A stretch of 64,000 bases of DNA from an uncultured Bacillota bacterium (GCA_949297575.1 CASFTB010000004.1:33268-97267), one strand, 5' to 3'; shown: positions 32,727 to 41,060, counted from the first letter of the stretch. The notes: generated by a model from the sequence alone, not told the origin. A program made the numbers and translations.

Positions 32727-33731
32727 ATGAAATATGCAATTTACGGGGCGGGGGCGATGGGCACCGTGCTGGGCGCGTATATCGCGCGGGCGGGGATCCC
32801 CGTCGACCTCATCAGCCGCAACGAGGCGCACATCGCTGCCCTCAGAGAGCGCGGAGCACACATCGTCGGCACCGTCGACTTTACGCAGAAGGTCAGCGCG
32901 CTGCTCCCCTCTGAAATGAAAGAGAAATACGACGTCATCCTGCTCATGACAAAACAGCGCGAGAATGCGCAGATCGCATCCTTTTTGAAGGAGTATCTCA
33001 AGGAGGACGGCGCCCTCTGTTCCTGTCAGAACGGCCTGCCCGAACCAAAGCTCGCCGAGATCGTGGGGGCAGACCGCACGTACGGCTGTGCCATCGCCTG
33101 GGGCGCGACCTTCCGCGGCGAGGGCGTCTCCGAACTCACCTCCGCCCCTTCCGCGCTCACCTTTTCTCTCGGCGCGTTCGGCAGGGGAGGGCGCCTGACA
33201 GAGATCTCTGCCCTGCTCGGATGTATGGGGAAGGTGACGGAGGAAAAGAACTTTATCGGCGCCCGCTGGTCGAAACTCCTCATCAACAGCGCCTTTTCCG
33301 GGCTGTCTACCGTCACGGGGGAGACCTTCGGCATCGTCTCTAAAAATAAAAAGTCCCGCGCGGTCGCGCTTGCCGTCATCAAGGAATGTATCGACGTGGC
33401 AAAGGCGGCCGGCATTGCGCCCGAGCCCGTGCAGGGGCACCGCATCGACAAGATGTTCGATTACAGGGGCGGCTTCAAAAAGAAGATCGCCTTTTGGCTT
33501 ATCCCCGTCGCCATGAAGAAGCACGCGCGGCTCATTTCGAGCATGCTGCAGGATCTCCGCCGCGGCAAGCGGTGCGAGATCGACTTCATCAACGGCGTCG
33601 TCTGCGAGTACGGCGAGCGCTGCGGCGTGCCCACGCCGTACAACGCGAAGACCGTCTCCCTCGTACACGAGATAGAAGAGGGAAAACGGGAGATCGGCTT
33701 TGAAAATATCGACGCGTATCGTGACCTTTAA
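32727..33731 (+). CDS. panE: Ketopantoate reductase family protein (PanE/ApbA)
   Basis: 334 residues. It would reduce 2-dehydropantoate to pantoate with NADPH in coenzyme A synthesis. The dinucleotide motif is YGAGAMGTVLG; LLMTKQRENAQ, CQNGLPE and a lysine in WSKLLINSAFSGLS (catalytic K) fit the family. Many ApbA/PanE paralogues act on other 2-keto acids, and no panBC genes are near, so the pathway is not certain. CGGGAGG precedes ATG 32727. Confidence 0.8.
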   Translation: MKYAIYGAGAMGTVLGAYIARAGIPVDLISRNEAHIAALRERGAHIVGTVDFTQKVSALLPSEMKEKYDVILLMTKQRENAQIASFLKEYLKEDGALCSCQNGLPEPKLAEIVGADRTYGCAIAWGATFRGEGVSELTSAPSALTFSLGAFGRGGRLTEISALLGCMGKVTEEKNFIGARWSKLLINSAFSGLSTVTGETFGIVSKNKKSRAVALAVIKECIDVAKAAGIAPEPVQGHRIDKMFDYRGGFKKKIAFWLIPVAMKKHARLISSMLQDLRRGKRCEIDFINGVVCEYGERCGVPTPYNAKTVSLVHEIEEGKREIGFENIDAYRDL

Positions 33732-33749
33732 GATCGGATAAAACAGCAC

Positions 33750-33794
33750 GCGCGGAGGCGCGCCCGTTCAGCGGGCGCGCCTCCGCGCATTTTA
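33750..33794 (+). terminator. Very stable terminator after panE
   Basis: A 17-bp perfect GC stem (33750-33766 with 33772-33788), five-base loop, then ATTTTAT. Confidence 0.88.
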
Positions 33795-33858
33795 TACGCA
33801 TACGTGTTGTGCGCAATGCAGTTCATGACATAGGGAGCACAATTCACGCCATTTCCGC

Positions 33859-33886
33859 ACACATGACTATGTGTTTATGCTATACT
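33859..33886 (+). promoter_or_regulatory. Extended -10 promoter with overlapping inverted repeat
   Basis: TGC-TATACT (-10 at 33881-33886) without a good -35 box; instead ACACAT-GACT-ATGTGT (33859-33874) lies where the -35 box should be, suggesting an activator or repressor site for the lipoprotein gene. Confidence 0.55.
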
Positions 33887-33916
33887 TCTGTTACGAGAAT
33901 ACTGGAGGGAAATAAA

Positions 33917-34354
33917 ATGAAAAAACTTTTTGCGTTGTTGTTGTCAGTCGTCTGCCTGGGCATGGCTCTGTTTGCGGCGGGGTGCGCACCGGCGGAGCAG
34001 CCGAAATTTTCCGTCAATGCGGAGGGAGAATTGATCTGTGTCTTTGCGGACGGCACGACGCAAAACCTCGGCAAGGTGCGCGGAGAAGACGGCAAAGACG
34101 GTGCAGACGGCGAGAACGGCAAGGATGGTTTGAACGGCAAAGACGGTGCAGACGGTAAGAACGGCAAAGACGGGCAGGACGGAGAAGACGGCAGCAAGAT
34201 CACCATCGGAGAAAACGGCCATTGGTACATCGACGGGGAGGATACTTTCTACATAGCAGACGAGCGCGACGTGATCGAAGTGGACATGAGCGGAGAGGCG
34301 TATGTGGAAAATCAGCCGCTTCCCATACAATTCCGCAACGTGCCTCAAACGTAG
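33917..34354 (+). CDS. Lipoprotein with collagen-like Gly-X-Y repeats (probably truncated by an amber codon)
   Basis: 145 residues. A lipoprotein signal peptide ends in LFAAGC (acylated C23). Residues 56-91 are twelve Gly-X-Y triplets rich in K, D, E and N (GEDGKDGADGENGKDG and so on), able to form a bacterial collagen-like stalk. The rest, TIGENGHWYIDGEDT, is common in such surface proteins. The frame stops at TAG 34352-34354 and then continues open in the same frame to 35095 with no ribosome site, so the native protein was probably about 392 residues. GGAGGG precedes ATG 33917. Confidence 0.8.
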   Translation: MKKLFALLLSVVCLGMALFAAGCAPAEQPKFSVNAEGELICVFADGTTQNLGKVRGEDGKDGADGENGKDGLNGKDGADGKNGKDGQDGEDGSKITIGENGHWYIDGEDTFYIADERDVIEVDMSGEAYVENQPLPIQFRNVPQT

Positions 34355-34366
34355 CACGAGCTCGAT

Positions 34367-35095
34367 ATGGAAAATGTGACGATCGATTTGAATGACGAAG
34401 GGGAAATAGATGAAATGTTTTTGCAGACCTCGGATATAGAGGACGTGTTTGCTTTTTATGATATGGCGTGCAGGGGTTTTGATCCGGATATAAACGGGTT
34501 GCTTCTCTTACCGGATGCGACAGGCTTGAAGGGGATATCGACGACATATAAGGTCGTACAATATCTGAAACGAGATGAGACTCTTTATAAAAAATTCATA
34601 TTCAATTATGAATTGGAGGGAGTGATACAATTAGATGAAGTCGTATATGCATTTTCAGTCGTTATTCAGCCGGTGGCGATCAACGAGGAACAGTTTTATA
34701 AAACAAATTTAACTAACCCTGGATATGAAGATACCTTTGTGAGATATATTTGTGCGGACGGAGACAAAATAATAACGCAGCCTTGTCAGTATACGACGGC
34801 AGATATATGGCGTAATCCGCACAATGATATCACATCAGTAGGAGGAGGAATCTATTACCCGAAGACCGAGGGGAACCCTTATGCGGAAGACATGACACAC
34901 ATGATAGGGAGTTTTTATCATGAAAAAGAATATTATTTTCTTAGCGTGGCCTTTAGCTTTTACGACGGGCAAGTGATGACGGATGAAGAAGTTTTCCGTT
35001 CAGTAAAAAGTATCATGGAAACGCTGCAAAATAGTTTTGTGGTCTATGACTACGAGCACTATAAACACCAGTTTGACAACGAAGCGGAGGTATAA
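34367..35095 (+). pseudogene. In-frame continuation of the collagen-like lipoprotein (C-terminal domain, unknown family)
   Basis: 242 residues counted from ATG 34367, in the same frame as the lipoprotein and separated from it by one TAG and four codons. No Shine-Dalgarno sequence precedes 34367, so independent translation is doubtful. The domain is soluble, acidic and aromatic-rich (IDEMFLQTSDIEDVFAFYDM, HMIGSFYHEKEYYFLSVAFS) and I do not recognise it. It is markedly more AT-rich than the flanks. Its TAA is followed three bases later by the next gene's ATG. Confidence 0.6.
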
Positions 35096-35097
35096 AA

Positions 35098-36440
35098 ATG
35101 AGGTTTGCACAGAAGAGGGTGATCCATAAAAAGGGAGTTCGTTTTTGTGCGATTGCGGTGCTTTTATTTGCAATGTTTGTTGCTATTTTGCGGTTATCGG
35201 GAGTTTTCGCTTTTGCGGCGGAAACACCTGCCGGTTCCGGTGCGGAGGATGCATTTATGGCGAAAGCATAACAGAATATGGCGGCGAGGAATTGTTGAAT
35301 GAAATAATGACAGAGAATTTTTTAAGTTATTATTTTATAAACCTAAACTATAATATCCCCGATAATCCTGATAATTTATGTTCATATGTTGCAACTGGGA
35401 TGGCTTTAGCTTTTTATGATTCATGGTGGAATGATGATTTGATTTCGGACAATGATGTAATCAAAACGGAACTGATAGAGGAAAACGCGATTAGTTTTTT
35501 CATTAATGTGGAAAGTCTTGGCGCAAGGTATGATTATGTATATAAATTGAAAGGAAATTTGCCGGGTAACGAGGAAGCGTTTTACGTTGTTGAGGGTATT
35601 CTTGAAAATGTGGGTTTGAGTGGTTGGTTCCAAATAGACACCATAGCTGAAGGAGAAGTGCAGTTTACCATAGACATGATCGACGCCGGGCACCCTGTGA
35701 TTTTGGATGTAAAACCCGGCGGAACCGGCCAAGGTCATGTCACAATCGCCTTTGCCTATGATTATGATGAAGAAGGAAATGCATTAATTTATCTCCATGA
35801 CGGATATCCCGGAACTCCGAATGCCCGTATTACAGTGTTTGAAGAAGATGATGAATACATGATCCATTCTGCGTCGGCGATCATTCCGAATGAGAACAAT
35901 CCTCACATTTGCAGCGACAATTATTACTATACGAATGCGGACGGCAGCGTGACCTATCATTGCCCCTGCGAGCTGGAAGAGCACCCCGCGCACGCGCAAA
36001 AGTACCCGCATACCTATACCGCGCAGGGGGCGGCGCATGCCGTCGTCTGCCCCGCCAACGGTACCGTCGCCACGGAGGCGCACGATTTTGCAACGGTGCT
36101 TTCTTTCGACGGCGCCGCGCATACAAAGGCGTGTGCCTGTGGCAGTACGGTCATTGAGGAACACACGCTTTCCTACGCCGGAAGTTTCTCCGATTGGCAG
36201 GCAGACCCGCTGCATTCGACGCATACGGTCTCCTGCCCCTGCGGATTTTCGGAGGAGCGCCCGCACGAGATACAGGCTAATAGCTGGAACGGCGGCTGGC
36301 ACTGCGTCTGCTGCCCCTGTTTCGGTGAAGAAAACGAGCCGCATTATCCGTATTATGAAGAGGTTTATATAGGCGGACGGTGGTACACGCAGTGCATGAT
36401 CTGCGGATATATCGATGAGACGGTCCTTCCCGATCTGTAA
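35098..36440 (+). pseudogene. Secreted C39-like cysteine peptidase with zinc-ribbon-like repeats, frameshifted
   Basis: ATG 35098 with a good GGAGG begins a signal peptide (RFCAIAVLLFAMFVAI, cleavage after VFAFA), but this frame stops at 35269-35271. The rest continues in the -1 frame from about 35245 to TGA-equivalent TAA 36440. The main domain has LCSYVATGMALAFYDSWWND (candidate catalytic C), GHVTIAFAYDY (H) and LHDGY, as in C39-like peptidases of clostridial surface proteins. The tail has five H/C blocks such as TVSCPCGFSEERPH. With the shift repaired it would be about 447 residues. No slippery heptamer is evident. Confidence 0.7.
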
Positions 36441-36458
36441 CCGGCTTTTTCAGTGGCA

Positions 36459-36512
36459 GGAAAGGGGCGCCCCGCACTTCCCGGAACATCGGGAGGCGCG
36501 GGGCGCTTTCAT
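36459..36512. terminator. Terminator hairpin between convergent genes
   Basis: GCGCCCCGC (36467-36475 region) pairs with GCGGGGCGC, enclosing CTTCCCG/CGGGAGG; flanks are GAAAG and CTTTC. Confidence 0.7.
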
Positions 36513-36527
36513 AACAGGGGGAGTAGC

Positions 36528-37355
36528 CTATTGATCTTTTTCGGGTGCCGCAGGTTCGGTCGTCAGGGCGCGGTCGGCGGGCAGTTCGCGTACCTTCGTG
36601 CGGTTGATCTCGCGGACGCGTTCGGTGAAGGAGAGGGGAAGGGGGCGCCGCTTCATGTCTTCCGTGAAGCGGGCGGTGACGAGCGTAAAGATGCAGAAGA
36701 TGGGCACCGCGCCGAGGTTTGTCTCCAGCAGCGAATTGACGACGAGCGTCATCAGCTTGTCGAACACGGAAGCGATCTCCGCGCTGCGGATGCCGCCGAG
36801 CAGCAGGGCGCATTCCCAGGCGAACTGCACGAGGATGCCGATGGCGAGCATCCACGGCAGGGGGAGGCGCTTTTCCCTGTCCTTCTGCCGGAAGTTATAC
36901 ACGATGGCGGAAAAATAAGAGAGGACGAGGATGAGCGCCATGTAGCCGTGGTATGCTCCCGTCGTGCGCTGGATGAGGATGGTCTGCGCATTCTGCCCGA
37001 ATGTTTCGGCGAGCATGGGCGCGGCGAGCCACCAGACGCAGATGAGCAGAGACCACTCGAGAAGCCTCTTGTCCTTGGAAAACCACAGCCAGATCCAGGC
37101 GAAGTTGGTGATACCGTAGCTCATGGACATCCACAGCAGCACCCAGAAGAGGTCGCCTCCCTCGATGGTGCGCGTGCCGAGCAGCAGGTGGAAGATGCCG
37201 TAGTCGACGATCATGTACAGGACCCCGCCCGCCAGCGCGAACAGCAGCGTCAAATATTTACGCCGCAAAAAGAGCAGCGCGCAGAAGAAGACGAGGAACC
37301 CCACGTCCAGCCAAATGTACAGGGTGTTGAAAACCCGCTGCGCAACGATCTCCAT
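36528..37355 (-). CDS. Integral membrane protein of unknown function
   Basis: 275 residues with about seven hydrophobic segments (for example WLDVGFLVFFCALLFL and YLTLLFALAGGVLYMIVDYGIF). Aromatic residues are frequent (WVLLWMSMSYGITNFAWIWLW). The C-terminus is charged and cytosolic. I do not recognise the family. ATG 37355 follows GCGGAG; the frame is open 38 codons further but without a better start. Single-gene unit on the minus strand, downstream of but apparently independent of the sigma operon. Confidence 0.7.
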   Translation of the reverse strand: MEIVAQRVFNTLYIWLDVGFLVFFCALLFLRRKYLTLLFALAGGVLYMIVDYGIFHLLLGTRTIEGGDLFWVLLWMSMSYGITNFAWIWLWFSKDKRLLEWSLLICVWWLAAPMLAETFGQNAQTILIQRTTGAYHGYMALILVLSYFSAIVYNFRQKDREKRLPLPWMLAIGILVQFAWECALLLGGIRSAEIASVFDKLMTLVVNSLLETNLGAVPIFCIFTLVTARFTEDMKRRPLPLSFTERVREINRTKVRELPADRALTTEPAAPEKDQ

Positions 37356-37534
37356 AGCAAAAACTCCGCCTTGTTTTCGTCCGCCCGATATGTAGGCGGC
37401 AAAAGAAGAATGACAATTGTCATGCCATCTCATTACAAAAAGTATACCCCTTTTTTGCGGGCATGTCAAGGGAATAAAACAATAAAAAGGCGGGCTCCCT
37501 TTTCCGGGAGCCCGCCGCCGTGCTTTGCGCGCGC

Positions 37535-38722
37535 TCAGTCGTCGTCGAGATCGTCCTCGTCGTGGTCTCCGTCCCCGTCGTCGTCATCGTGCCCGGGGCG
37601 GCCCTGGTCGAAATGCGACCCGTCCTCGAATTCATATCGGTAGCCGCCGCCGCTCGCGTACACGCGGAAGCGCACCTGCTGCCCGTCCACGCTTCCGTGC
37701 ACAGAGAACCCGTTTCCTCCTTTCAGGAGGGAAAAGTACAGGATGTCCCGCTCGTCGCCGTTTTCGATGGACATTTCCAGCTCCGTTTCGTCCTCTTCCC
37801 GTTCGTAGGAGAGGGAGATCCTCCCCGTACGTTCGCCGCCTTCATACAGCGAGTACGAAAATTCCCGTTCGTCTTCCGTTTCGCCGTCGTCCGTTTCGCT
37901 CTCGCGTTCCTCCTCGATCTCCAGGTAGGAGGAGCGGTCCTCGTCGAGGTAGGCGCGGAAGTACAGTTCGCTCTCGCTCTCCTCGTCTCCCTCCGTCTCC
38001 GTCTCATACATGCCTTCGGCAGGATAGACGGCGCCGTCTGCGACCAGGATGCCGCGGAGGGCGTAATTTTCTTCCGTCTCGTCCCCGTCCTGATCTCCGT
38101 GCAGAAATTCTTTATCGTAGTGCAGTTCATACCGTACGGAGATGCCCAGAAGGTCAGTGTAGGCGACCTCCATCGCGTGGCTGTAGCCTTCGATGGGGGC
38201 AATGGGAGTCTCTGTGATCGCGTCCTCGCTCAGCAGGCTTTCCACGAGGGACATGTATCCGTTGAGCCGCCCCGTGAGCGCGTCCTCCTGCGCGCCGGCG
38301 CGGGATGCCGCCGGGGAGACAGCCTCCCGCAGGGTGACTGCGCTTCGTCCTTCGCCCGCGGCAGCGGCAAAGGTTTCCGCTCCGCCGCGCGCGGCGAGCA
38401 GCGTGCCCGCGGAGAGCGCCCCGTACGCATAGAAGGAATCGGCGTCCGTGATCTGCGCGAACTTGTCGAAAGGGTTGCGCGCGGGGCCGTTTTTGCCAGA
38501 AAGCAGCGCGGGCAGCAGCACCGCGATGATGACGGCGATCGCCAGAAACGCTGCGAGGAGGGGCAGCCAGATCTTTTTCCTCTTTGCGAGGGTGCCTTCC
38601 CCTGCAGAGACGATCTCTTCGCTTTCGCCGTAGCCCATCTCCCGCGCGATGTTTTGTTTGACCCGTTCGTCGGGCAGGATGTCTTTTGCCTGCTCTCTGA
38701 GCAGTTTTTTGATGTCTTTCAT
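37535..38722 (-). CDS. Anti-sigma factor with large acidic extracytoplasmic domain
   Basis: 395 residues. An N-terminal cytoplasmic part (1-50, MKDIKKLLREQAKDILPDE) would hold the sigma factor, one membrane helix spans about 51-75, and a 320-residue outside domain follows. That domain is very acidic and ends in an Asp/His run (DDDDGDGDHDEDD). It is homologous to the lipoprotein encoded divergently at 39531: both have F/NAYG..SAG.., a YALRGILVADGA or YILDGVMIIDGA block and the FSY..E.E.EL.MS block. It lacks a ZAS-type zinc motif. ATG 38722 overlaps the sigma gene stop (ATGA). Confidence 0.8.
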   Translation of the reverse strand: MKDIKKLLREQAKDILPDERVKQNIAREMGYGESEEIVSAGEGTLAKRKKIWLPLLAAFLAIAVIIAVLLPALLSGKNGPARNPFDKFAQITDADSFYAYGALSAGTLLAARGGAETFAAAAGEGRSAVTLREAVSPAASRAGAQEDALTGRLNGYMSLVESLLSEDAITETPIAPIEGYSHAMEVAYTDLLGISVRYELHYDKEFLHGDQDGDETEENYALRGILVADGAVYPAEGMYETETEGDEESESELYFRAYLDEDRSSYLEIEEERESETDDGETEDEREFSYSLYEGGERTGRISLSYEREEDETELEMSIENGDERDILYFSLLKGGNGFSVHGSVDGQQVRFRVYASGGGYRYEFEDGSHFDQGRPGHDDDDGDGDHDEDDLDDD

Positions 38723-39243
38723 CTCGCGCCCTCCTTCGACAGATAGATCTTCAGTTTTTTGAGTGCCTCGTTGTTCTTCCATGTCACCGTTCCGATGGGC
38801 ATGTTCAGCATTTCGGCGACTTCTCGCCGCTTATACCCCGAAACCTGGCACAGCATCAGTATCTCGTACTCCTCCTCGGAGAGGATCTTCATCGCCGCGT
38901 CGAATATGTAGGGGAGTTCCGTCTCGTGCGTGCCGTACTTATAAGAGTCCTTGTCGAAATCCGTCGCCACTTCCCGCGCGTTTTTTTTGAGGTGGTTGAG
39001 CGCGAGAGATTTCCCGATGGAGCGCAGCCAGGCGGGGAAATTGGTGCCCGGCGTGTATTGCCCCAGCGCGGAAAACGCCCGCAGGTAGGTCTCCTGCAGG
39101 ATATCCTCGGCGTACATCTTGTCGCGCACGATGTAGAGGATGGCAAAATAGACCGTCCGGTTCGTGTGTTCGTACACGTAGTCGAATGCCCTTTTGTCTC
39201 CCTCGCGCAGTGAGGCGATCTTTTTTTCAAGTCTGTCGTTCAT
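38719..39243 (-). CDS. ECF-type RNA polymerase sigma factor
   Basis: 174 residues. Region 2 (ESLREGDKRAFDYVYEHTN, then YAEDILQETYLRAFSAL) melts the -10 box and region 4 (SEEEYEILMLCQVSGYKRREVAEMLNMPIGTVTWKNNEALKKLK) is the helix-turn-helix for the -35 box. It is the first gene of its unit, translationally coupled to the anti-sigma gene, and probably activates its own promoter: a matching promoter is found at both ends of the locus. GGAGAGAG precedes ATG 39243. Confidence 0.92.
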   Translation of the reverse strand: MNDRLEKKIASLREGDKRAFDYVYEHTNRTVYFAILYIVRDKMYAEDILQETYLRAFSALGQYTPGTNFPAWLRSIGKSLALNHLKKNAREVATDFDKDSYKYGTHETELPYIFDAAMKILSEEEYEILMLCQVSGYKRREVAEMLNMPIGTVTWKNNEALKKLKIYLSKEGAR

Positions 39244-39253
39244 ACTCTCTCCG

Positions 39254-39289
39254 TTATATAAACAAGGCTGAGGTGCCCTTTTGTTGGAA
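39254..39289 (-). promoter_or_regulatory. Putative ECF-dependent promoter of the sigma operon
   Basis: Minus strand: TTCCAACAAAA (39289-39279) and, after the same spacing as the lipoprotein promoter, TGTT then TATATAA (39260-39254). It differs from sigma-A boxes. Confidence 0.6.
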
Positions 39290-39446
39290 AGATAACAAAA
39301 AATTTTCTTTTCTGTATCATAGCAAAAAAGTGGAAAAATGTCAACGGCTCGCCTGCTGTGCCCGCGCGGGGATCTTTTTTGCAGCCCGCCATATTAAATG
39401 TTGCGCGAGGCGCTTGCCCGAAAAAATCAAAAAAAATTTAAAAATT

Positions 39447-39482
39447 TTCCAACAAAACGGCAGGGCGGCGCTGTTGTATAAG
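39447..39482 (+). promoter_or_regulatory. Putative ECF-dependent promoter of the lipoprotein gene
   Basis: TTCCAACAAAA (39447-39457), GGCA, then TGTT and GTATAAG (39476-39482). The first element and the TGTT occur at identical distance in the divergent sigma-operon promoter. Confidence 0.6.
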
Positions 39483-39530
39483 TGCAAGGGGCGAGACCCC
39501 GCGGCAACAAAATTTCAGGAGGAAAGGATC

Positions 39531-40574
39531 ATGAAAAAGACATTACTCGCATTGGCGGCGGCAGGCGCCCTGGCACTCTCGCTCGGCATGGCGGCGTGCG
39601 GAACGCCGGAAGGATCGACGGAAGAGGTACGGCAGATGCAGAACGCATACGGCATCAGCGCCGTGACTGCCGGACTGTATATCGCGGCGGAGGGGGAGGG
39701 CTCCGAACAGCCCGCAGACCCCGCGCCCGAAGTGCCGGAGGAGGCCCCCGAACAGCCCGCAGACCCCGCGCCCGAAGTGCCGGAGGAGGCCCCCGAACAG
39801 CCCGCAGACCCCGCGCCCGAAGTGCCGGAGGAGGCCCCCGAGCAGACCGAAACGCCCGTTGAGGAAAGCGGATTTGACAGATACCTCGCGCTCGCGGAGG
39901 GTATCCTCACCAAGGGCGGCTATACGGAAACGGTCTCCGCTTCCGACCGCGAGGGCTACGCGCTGCGCATGGATGCAGAGTACGCCGGCTTCGGCGGCAG
40001 CGCCCTCTCCTATGTGATGTATTACAACGAGACCGCAAAGATCGACGATGATTTCGACGATGATTTCTATGATGACTTCGACGATGACTTTGACGACGAC
40101 GGCGAAACGGAGGAGGATTATATCCTCGACGGCGTGATGATCATCGACGGCGCGGAATACGAAGTGTTCGGCGAGCGCAGCAGCGAATATGAGCGAGGCG
40201 AAGAGGAAGGGGAGACCGAACTGCGCGTGCGCCTCTCCGAGGGCCGCACGATGTATATCGAGCAGAGCTACGAGCGCGACGGAGACGAATACGAGCGCGA
40301 GTATACCTATATCGTCCGCGAACGTGGCAGAGAGGTCGCCCGCAGCACCTTCTCTTACGAACAGGAGGGCGCGGAGGAAGAGCTGAAAATGTCTTACAGC
40401 GCAGACGGCGTGCGCGGAGTCTTCTACTTCGACCGCGAGACGTATCGCGGCAGAGAGGTCATCCGCATCCGCGCTGCCGAGAATGGGCAGACGGTGCAGT
40501 ACATCGCCCGCGCCGTGCGCGGCGAGGACGGGTCGCTCTCTTACGAATACGAGCAGGTCGCCCCGCGCAGATGA
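39531..40574 (+). CDS. Acidic lipoprotein homologous to the anti-sigma extracytoplasmic domain
   Basis: 347 residues. The lipoprotein signal ends LGMAAC (C23). Residues 59-103 are three identical 15-residue proline-rich repeats (EQPADPAPEVPEEAP), a wall-spanning or spacer stretch. A run of D/E/F (DDDFDDDFYDDFDDDFDDD) may bind metal ions. The following domain matches the outside domain of the neighbouring anti-sigma protein block by block. GGAGG precedes ATG 39531. Likely target of the adjacent ECF sigma factor and perhaps part of its signal sensing; function unproven. Confidence 0.8.
   Translation: MKKTLLALAAAGALALSLGMAACGTPEGSTEEVRQMQNAYGISAVTAGLYIAAEGEGSEQPADPAPEVPEEAPEQPADPAPEVPEEAPEQPADPAPEVPEEAPEQTETPVEESGFDRYLALAEGILTKGGYTETVSASDREGYALRMDAEYAGFGGSALSYVMYYNETAKIDDDFDDDFYDDFDDDFDDDGETEEDYILDGVMIIDGAEYEVFGERSSEYERGEEEGETELRVRLSEGRTMYIEQSYERDGDEYEREYTYIVRERGREVARSTFSYEQEGAEEELKMSYSADGVRGVFYFDRETYRGREVIRIRAAENGQTVQYIARAVRGEDGSLSYEYEQVAPRR
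39705..39839 (+). repeat. Three identical 45-bp tandem repeats
   Basis: Three perfect copies of a 45-bp unit beginning GAACAGCCCGCAGACC inside the lipoprotein gene; absence of any silent change indicates recent expansion. Confidence 0.95.
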
Positions 40575-40590
40575 CGGCGCGCCGCGGCAA

Positions 40591-40627
40591 AAAAGGGGAG
40601 CCGGATCTTCCGGCTCCCCGATCGTTT
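40591..40627. terminator. Bidirectional terminator
   Basis: GGGGAGCCGGA (40595-40605) pairs with TCCGGCTCCCC (40609-40619), loop TCT; A run on one side, T run on the other, between convergent genes. Confidence 0.88.
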
Positions 40628-40631
40628 TTCG

Positions 40632-41060
40632 TCATTCTCTTTCTGCCGTGGAGAACGCCTCGCGAAAGAGGGCGTCCCACGCGGGGAAGCTCCGCCGCAG
40701 GGAGATCGGTCCCCGCCCGTCCAGAAAACAGTGTGAACTCTTTCCCTTCGCGCGCAGCTCTTTGGTCTTCGCGTCGCGGATCTCGTAAGAGAGGCCGAAG
40801 CGCACGCCCGTGTAGCTGTCCGCGAGCACCGTTATTTCGACCGTGTCTCCGTAGCGGGTCATGGATCTGTATTCGCATTCTACCCGCAGCACGGGGCTTA
40901 CAACGCCCTCCTTTTCCATGCCGTCGTAGCCGATGCCCATCTGTTCGAGCATGTCGCAGCGCGCCTCTTCCATCCAGCGTATGTAATTGGAGTGGTGTAC
41001 GACCTTCATCGTATCCGTCTCGTAGTAGTGAACTTTGTGCGTGTAAGGGGTAAATTTCAT
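40632..41060 (-). CDS. Acyl-CoA thioesterase (4HBT hotdog family)
   Basis: 142 residues. The YbgC/FadM pattern is clear: VHYYETDTMKVVHHSNYIRWMEEAR, in which the D of ETDTM is catalytic, then the SMTRYGDTVEITV strand. It hydrolyses short acyl- or aryl-CoA thioesters in the cytoplasm. Given the phenylacetate-CoA ligases elsewhere in the window, an aryl-CoA substrate is conceivable but unproven. ATG 41060 follows AGGAGGAGCGGG; the frame is open upstream without homology. Confidence 0.88.
   Translation of the reverse strand: MKFTPYTHKVHYYETDTMKVVHHSNYIRWMEEARCDMLEQMGIGYDGMEKEGVVSPVLRVECEYRSMTRYGDTVEITVLADSYTGVRFGLSYEIRDAKTKELRAKGKSSHCFLDGRGPISLRRSFPAWDALFREAFSTAERE

Noticed and set aside
35240..35275. 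Programmed -1 frameshift in the peptidase gene
   Set aside because: No X-XXY-YYZ slippery site or clear downstream stem was found; an indel is simpler.
39705..39839. CRISPR-like array
   Set aside because: The repeats are directly adjacent, without spacers, and in frame within a lipoprotein gene. No CRISPR array or cas gene was seen elsewhere.
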